Below are positions 14,027-16,653 of a DNA stretch of 16,653 nucleotides, piece after piece (positions within the stretch are counted from its first letter, which is position 1; each line of letters begins with the position of its first letter). The stretch comes from an uncultured Roseburia sp. (GTDB lineage: Bacteria; Bacillota; Clostridia; Lachnospirales; Lachnospiraceae): contig URUD01000055.1 in assembly GCA_900550935.1 (NCBI GenBank), positions 1 to 16,653 on the forward strand. Direction: 5' to 3'. The position numbers and the translations under genes were made by a program. The notes beneath the pieces were generated by a model, which searched no databases, was not told the origin of the DNA, and saw nothing but the letters and a program-made list of their open reading frames with translations.

Positions 14027-14034
14027 TGAAAATT
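14020..14034. promoter_or_regulatory. possible CodY-like site at the ilvBN promoter
   Basis: AATGCAATGAAAATT (read on the minus strand AATTTTCATTGCATT) matches the CodY consensus AATTTTCWGAAAATT at 11 of 15 positions. It overlaps the -35 box, a position suitable for repression. One half is good and the other poor, and it is not known whether this organism has CodY. Confidence 0.25.
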
Positions 14035-14041
14035 CCCCAAA

Positions 14042-14995
14042 TTATCCGATCAGTCCGACCGATTTTAAGATAAAGATCCAGCCCGTCAGCGTAAATGCCG
14101 CCAGCAGCGTTGTCGTCACGATCACACTCGCCGTCAGCACGCCATCATTTTTCATGCTTTTTGCCATGATATAACAGCTCGGTGTGGTCGGAGATGCCAG
14201 CATGATCAGAATGGCGATCATTTTTTCTCCGGTAAATCCCATCCATGCTGCAACCGGTAAAAAGATCAGAGGCTGGATGACCAGTTTGATCATGGATGCC
14301 GCGATGGTCGGCCTGATCTTGGCAAGTGCCTTTCTGCCCTCAAATCCTGCTCCGATCGTGATCAGGGCAAGCGGTGTTGCCATCTGTGCCACATTATTAA
14401 TCGTCTTGTCCATGATGACCGGGAAATCCAGCCGCAGCAGCGCAGCGATCAGTCCGGTTAAAATGCCAAGTATGATCGGGTTTTTTGCAATGTTAATACA
14501 CGCCTCTTTCACTTTCTCCCTGCCATTGATGGTTTCATCTGTCTGTGCTTCAAAGGTCAGCACGATCACAGAAAATATGTTGTAAAGCGGCACTGCACCA
14601 ACGATCATAAGCGGCCCCATCGCGGAGCTTCCATACATATTCTGGATAAATGCCAGTCCCATGACTGCCGCACTGCTGCGGAAAGAAGACTGCACAAACG
14701 CGCCTCTTATGGTCTTATCCTTTACAAACAGTTTCACACCGCCCCAGATGAGCCAGAAACAGATGGTACTGACGATTGCACAAAAAAGAACGTATTTCAG
14801 ATCAAATACCGCACGGATATCCACGCCCGATATGTCGCGGAACAACATAAACGGTAACGTCACTTTAAAATTAAATTTATTTGCTACGGTCACAAAATTG
14901 TCATTTAACATGCCAATCTGTTTTAAAATGTAGCCGATCACCATTACAAGAAAAATGGGAAAAGTTACATTGATACTAAAAATAAAATTTTCCAT
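14042..14995 (-). CDS. AEC-family (auxin efflux carrier / malate permease type) transporter
   Basis: This 317-residue polytopic membrane protein has about ten TM segments in two halves, the usual layout of the AEC family. Characteristic parts are NFKVTLPFMLFRDIS in the first half, PLALITIGAGFEGRKAL, and LASPTTPSCYIMAKSM near the end. Members export or import organic acids and other anions; the substrate is not readable here. The ATG at 14995 starts 2 nt after the folA stop and has no good ribosome binding site of its own, so translation is probably coupled to folA. The ilvBN promoter lies directly downstream, so a link to 2-oxo acid or organic acid export is possible but unproven. Confidence 0.92.
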   Translation of the reverse strand: MENFIFSINVTFPIFLVMVIGYILKQIGMLNDNFVTVANKFNFKVTLPFMLFRDISGVDIRAVFDLKYVLFCAIVSTICFWLIWGGVKLFVKDKTIRGAFVQSSFRSSAAVMGLAFIQNMYGSSAMGPLMIVGAVPLYNIFSVIVLTFEAQTDETINGREKVKEACINIAKNPIILGILTGLIAALLRLDFPVIMDKTINNVAQMATPLALITIGAGFEGRKALAKIRPTIAASMIKLVIQPLIFLPVAAWMGFTGEKMIAILIMLASPTTPSCYIMAKSMKNDGVLTASVIVTTTLLAAFTLTGWIFILKSVGLIG

Positions 14996-14997
14996 TT

Positions 14998-15498
14998 TTA
15001 TTGCACATCTTTCTTTTTCTCATATTTATAGAAATAATATTCCAGATCAAAATAGGTCTGTTCCTCGCTGTCCGCGGTGATCTCCCATTCCGGCATCTCG
15101 TCCAGATTCGGGAAATAGGTATCCGCATCAAAAGCATAGTCGATCTTTGTCACATGTGCCACATCACACGCATCGATGAGCTGACGATACACACTCTCAC
15201 CGCCGATCACATAGATATCTTCGCTGTCATAATGTTTCAGTTCCTGCATCAGTTCATCCAGACTGTGCACAATAATGGCATCCGGTGCGTGAAAGCTCTC
15301 ATCATGGGTCAAAATAATATTCGTCCTGTTCTTTAATGGTAACCCGTTTGGAAAACCAAGCAGTGTTTTTCTTCCCATTACCACTACTTTTCCGGTTGTG
15401 ATCTCCCGAAAGAATTTCTGATCCGCCGGGATCCTGACCAGACACTCATTATCTTTGCCGATTGCCCAGTTTGTATCTACTGCTACAATTAAATTCAC
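14998..15498 (-). CDS. folA: dihydrofolate reductase, active-site Trp replaced
   Basis: The enzyme reduces dihydrofolate to tetrahydrofolate with NADPH. Seen: IVAVDTNWAIG, the catalytic Asp26 in IPADQKFF, the NADPH-binding GKVVVMGRKTL, and VIGGESVYRQLI. At 166 residues it is full length. The segment that is AMPWNLPAD in E. coli reads CLVRIPAD here, so the conserved Trp (Trp22 in E. coli) is Val21. This may alter substrate or trimethoprim binding. The start is GTG at 15498 with GAGGGAG 5 nt upstream. No thyA is next to it. It is co-transcribed with the AEC carrier. Confidence 0.95.
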   Translation of the reverse strand: MNLIVAVDTNWAIGKDNECLVRIPADQKFFREITTGKVVVMGRKTLLGFPNGLPLKNRTNIILTHDESFHAPDAIIVHSLDELMQELKHYDSEDIYVIGGESVYRQLIDACDVAHVTKIDYAFDADTYFPNLDEMPEWEITADSEEQTYFDLEYYFYKYEKKKDVQ

Positions 15499-15542
15499 GC
15501 TTTCTCCCTCGCTTTCGAAACAATGTTATTCACTAATCATTT

Positions 15543-15571
15543 ATTGTAACGAATTCAGGGGGAAATGACAA
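15543..15571 (-). promoter_or_regulatory. promoter of folA and the AEC carrier
   Basis: On the minus strand TTGTCA (15571-15566), 17-nt spacer, TACAAT (15548-15543); both hexamers match the consensus at 5 of 6 positions. Leader of about 38 nt. Confidence 0.75.
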
Positions 15572-15582
15572 GGTGCTTTCTA

Positions 15583-15611
15583 TTGCATTTTAGATACAAA
15601 TAAGCTATATT
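15583..15611 (+). promoter_or_regulatory. promoter of the small membrane protein gene
   Basis: TTGCAT (15583-15588), 17-nt spacer, TATATT (15606-15611). The -35 hexamer is the same as in the ilvBN promoter. It is back-to-back with the folA promoter, with 11 bp between the -35 boxes. Confidence 0.65.
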
Positions 15612-15646
15612 ATAAGAAGTGATTTTAGTAAACAAAGGAGATTTTT

Positions 15647-15895
15647 ATGAGTCAGGCAAAAGTAGATCGCTATAAAGAAGAAAAAGCAAACCGCAAACAG
15701 ATCATGGCAAAAGAAAAACGTCAGCGGATGGCTGCAATTATCTGCGGATGGGTGGTTGCAATCGCCATCGTCGGCTGGGCCGGCTATTCCGGATATCAGG
15801 CTTATGAGAACAGCAAACCTATGGAAACCATTTACACCAATCTGGATTCCATCAACACCTATTTAAATGGCATCAGCCCTGAAGCTGCCCAATAA
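15647..15895 (+). CDS. small single-pass membrane protein, function unknown
   Basis: I do not recognise a named family. The 82-residue protein has a highly charged, Lys/Arg-rich N-terminus (about residues 1-27, likely cytoplasmic and helical), one TM segment at about 29-50 (AAIICGWVVAIAIVGWAGYSGY) and a short outer tail with TIYTNLDSINTYLNG. It is supported as a gene by a good promoter, AAAGGAG 6 nt before the ATG, and a terminator just after. It lies divergent from folA and convergent with the next membrane protein. Confidence 0.85.
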   Translation: MSQAKVDRYKEEKANRKQIMAKEKRQRMAAIICGWVVAIAIVGWAGYSGYQAYENSKPMETIYTNLDSINTYLNGISPEAAQ

Positions 15896-15937
15896 AACAG
15901 CATTTCTTTTTCGCATAAAATATGTTATACAGCAAAG

Positions 15938-15984
15938 CAGGAGTGTTTCCCACTGTTTTTATGGCGGGAGCACTCCTGTTTTCT
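15938..15984. terminator. terminator of the small membrane protein gene, shared with the convergent gene
   Basis: CAGGAGTG (15938-15945) pairs with CACTCCTG (15971-15978), with an inner CCC/GGG pairing, followed by TTTTCTATT on the plus strand. It reaches the stop codon of the convergent gene at 15983. On the minus strand it is followed by CTTTGCTG and would be weak. Confidence 0.75.
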
Positions 15985-16429
15985 ATTCTGCCTGCGTTTC
16001 TACCTGTGCCTTTGACAGTGCATTTTCAATCGCATTTAAGATCACAATGGATGTATACTGATTGTCACTCTGATATGTAATCCCTTCTGTTGACTGTTTT
16101 TCTATCACCTGTTCACTGATCTTTTCTACTGCCGGTTCTACTAACGGATACATGGTTGTCACGGTCTCATCCAGATCAATCAGGGAAATGGCATTGATCC
16201 TGTTCTCATCCACTATGACCTGAACATCCACTGTCTTATCATTTAGCATGACAGAGGAAGTATAGACACCCGCGACATAATTCATCGTTGGAACTGCTTC
16301 CCCCTTCTCCTCCCTTGGCAGGAACATAAACAACAGCAGGATCACCAGCAGGATTCCAAGCCCCACAAATATTGCGGTGTAGATCAGTTCTTTCATATGC
16401 AGAACTACAATTTTTGTCTTTGCACTCAC
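15983..16429 (-). CDS. membrane-anchored FMN-binding-domain-like protein
   Basis: This 148-residue protein has one TM segment at about residues 15-37 and an outside domain of about 100 residues that resembles FMN_bind: NYVAGVYTSSV, VDVQVIVDENRINAISLID, VEKISEQVIEKQS, then YTSIVILNAIENAL. In true covalent flavoproteins the segment before the last helix reads (D)xSGAT(x)TS, with FMN on the Thr. Here it reads QSDNQYTS, so the accepting Thr is missing and covalent FMN is unlikely. The role is unknown; related domains serve in electron-transfer complexes. The GTG at 16429 has GGAGG 6 nt upstream. An internal ATG (M12) is less likely as the start. Confidence 0.75.
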   Translation of the reverse strand: MSAKTKIVVLHMKELIYTAIFVGLGILLVILLLFMFLPREEKGEAVPTMNYVAGVYTSSVMLNDKTVDVQVIVDENRINAISLIDLDETVTTMYPLVEPAVEKISEQVIEKQSTEGITYQSDNQYTSIVILNAIENALSKAQVETQAE

Positions 16430-16430
16430 G

Positions 16431-16470
16431 CTATGCCTCCGGATACTGATTGTTATATTCTATGCCTCCG
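16431..16470 (-). repeat. duplicated Shine-Dalgarno segment
   Basis: On the minus strand CGGAGGCATAG occurs at 16441-16431, where it provides the ribosome binding site of the FMN-binding-like gene, and again at 16470-16460. The upstream copy is not followed by a start codon at a working distance. Confidence 0.7.
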
Positions 16471-16532
16471 TTCTCTGAATATGATAAAATCGTTTCCTCT
16501 CATTTTTATTTTAAATTTTTTCAAAAAAGTTG

Positions 16533-16561
16533 TTGACAAATCCGCTTCTCCATAGTATGAT
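16533..16561 (+). promoter_or_regulatory. promoter of the tRNA-Gly gene
   Basis: TTGACA (16533-16538), 17-nt spacer, TATGAT (16556-16561): a near-perfect strong promoter, as expected for a stable RNA. The start should be near 16568, leaving a 5' leader of about 35 nt to be removed by RNase P. Confidence 0.85.
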
Positions 16562-16602
16562 ATCAAATGTGTCTGGCAGACAGATACAAAACAACAGCAT
16601 AT

Positions 16603-16653
16603 GCGCGAGTGGCTCAGTTGGTGGAGCACGACCTTGCCAAGGTCGGGGCCGCG
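16603..16653 (+). tRNA. tRNA-Gly (anticodon GCC), 3' end outside the window
   Basis: The acceptor 5' strand GCGCGAG, the D arm GCTC...GAGC, and the anticodon arm CGACC-TTGCCAA-GGTCG with anticodon GCC are all present. The variable loop and the first bases of the T stem follow. The rest of the gene, and any further tRNAs in the transcript, lie beyond the window end. Confidence 0.93.

Noticed and set aside
13948..14041. T-box or leader-peptide attenuator for ilvBN
   Set aside because: The leader is only about 45 nt and shows no T-box sequence, no run of Leu/Ile/Val codons and no terminator hairpin.
1..16653. CRISPR array, IS element, prophage or defence island
   Set aside because: No regularly spaced repeats, transposase, integrase, nuclease or toxin-like genes were seen in any part of the window.

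Overview
This 16.7-kb window looks like chromosomal DNA of a low-to-mid GC Clostridia bacterium, most likely a gut Lachnospiraceae of the Roseburia/Agathobacter type. That placement is inferred from gene content and style: an intracellular GH42 beta-galactosidase with its own LacI regulator, a VanW/YkuD-type L,D-transpeptidase, Gram-positive AGGAGG-type ribosome binding sites, sigma-A-like promoters with 17-bp spacers, an IlvB with an extra cysteine-rich segment, and small membrane proteins of unknown function. No phage, IS, integrase or CRISPR array is visible.

Left part (1-3924). The left edge holds the 5' part of an AT-rich minus-strand gene for a Zn-dependent M15-type peptidase with a peptidoglycan-binding domain. 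Its best ribosome binding site feeds an ATG that is out of frame with the domain across a run of eight A, so it is frameshifted, phase-variable or mis-sequenced. Next come a LacI-family repressor (minus) and, divergently, a GH42 beta-galactosidase (plus). A perfect 14-bp palindrome lies on the predicted transcription start of the galactosidase, so this is a self-contained repressor/operator/enzyme unit for beta-galactosides.

Middle part (3925-6810). A membrane-anchored L,D-transpeptidase (minus) converges on the galactosidase and ends in a Q/P/E/T-rich tail whose codons form perfect DNA palindromes. A regulatory gap of about 340 bp follows, then a PAP2-like membrane phosphatase (plus) that ends inside a strong terminator. 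Both genes act at the cell envelope.

Right-middle part (6858-11700). A minus-strand operon encodes a SAM methyltransferase, the redox chaperone Hsp33 and glutamine-dependent NAD synthetase, with overlapping or tightly spaced genes. Divergent from it is an orphan two-TM membrane protein (DUF6709-like). The promoter gap between them has a 9-bp inverted repeat, each arm of which carries a TTGATT -35 element, and an 11-bp direct repeat at its flanks.

Right part (11703-16653). Minus strand: folA (dihydrofolate reductase) followed by an AEC-family carrier, then ilvB-ilvN (acetolactate synthase large and small subunits) from their own promoter. A small one-TM protein is divergent from folA and converges on a membrane-anchored FMN-binding-like protein. 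The window ends inside a tRNA-Gly(GCC) gene with a near-consensus promoter.

Most of the window is ordinary housekeeping. The most interesting points are the homopolymer frameshift in the peptidase gene, the palindromic in-frame repeats that continue past the transpeptidase stop codon, the CX6CX3CX6C insertion in IlvB, the architecture of the divergent promoter near 10.5 kb, the loss of the active-site Trp in DHFR, and the FMN-binding-like domain without a flavinylation threonine. I found no convincing multi-gene undescribed system.
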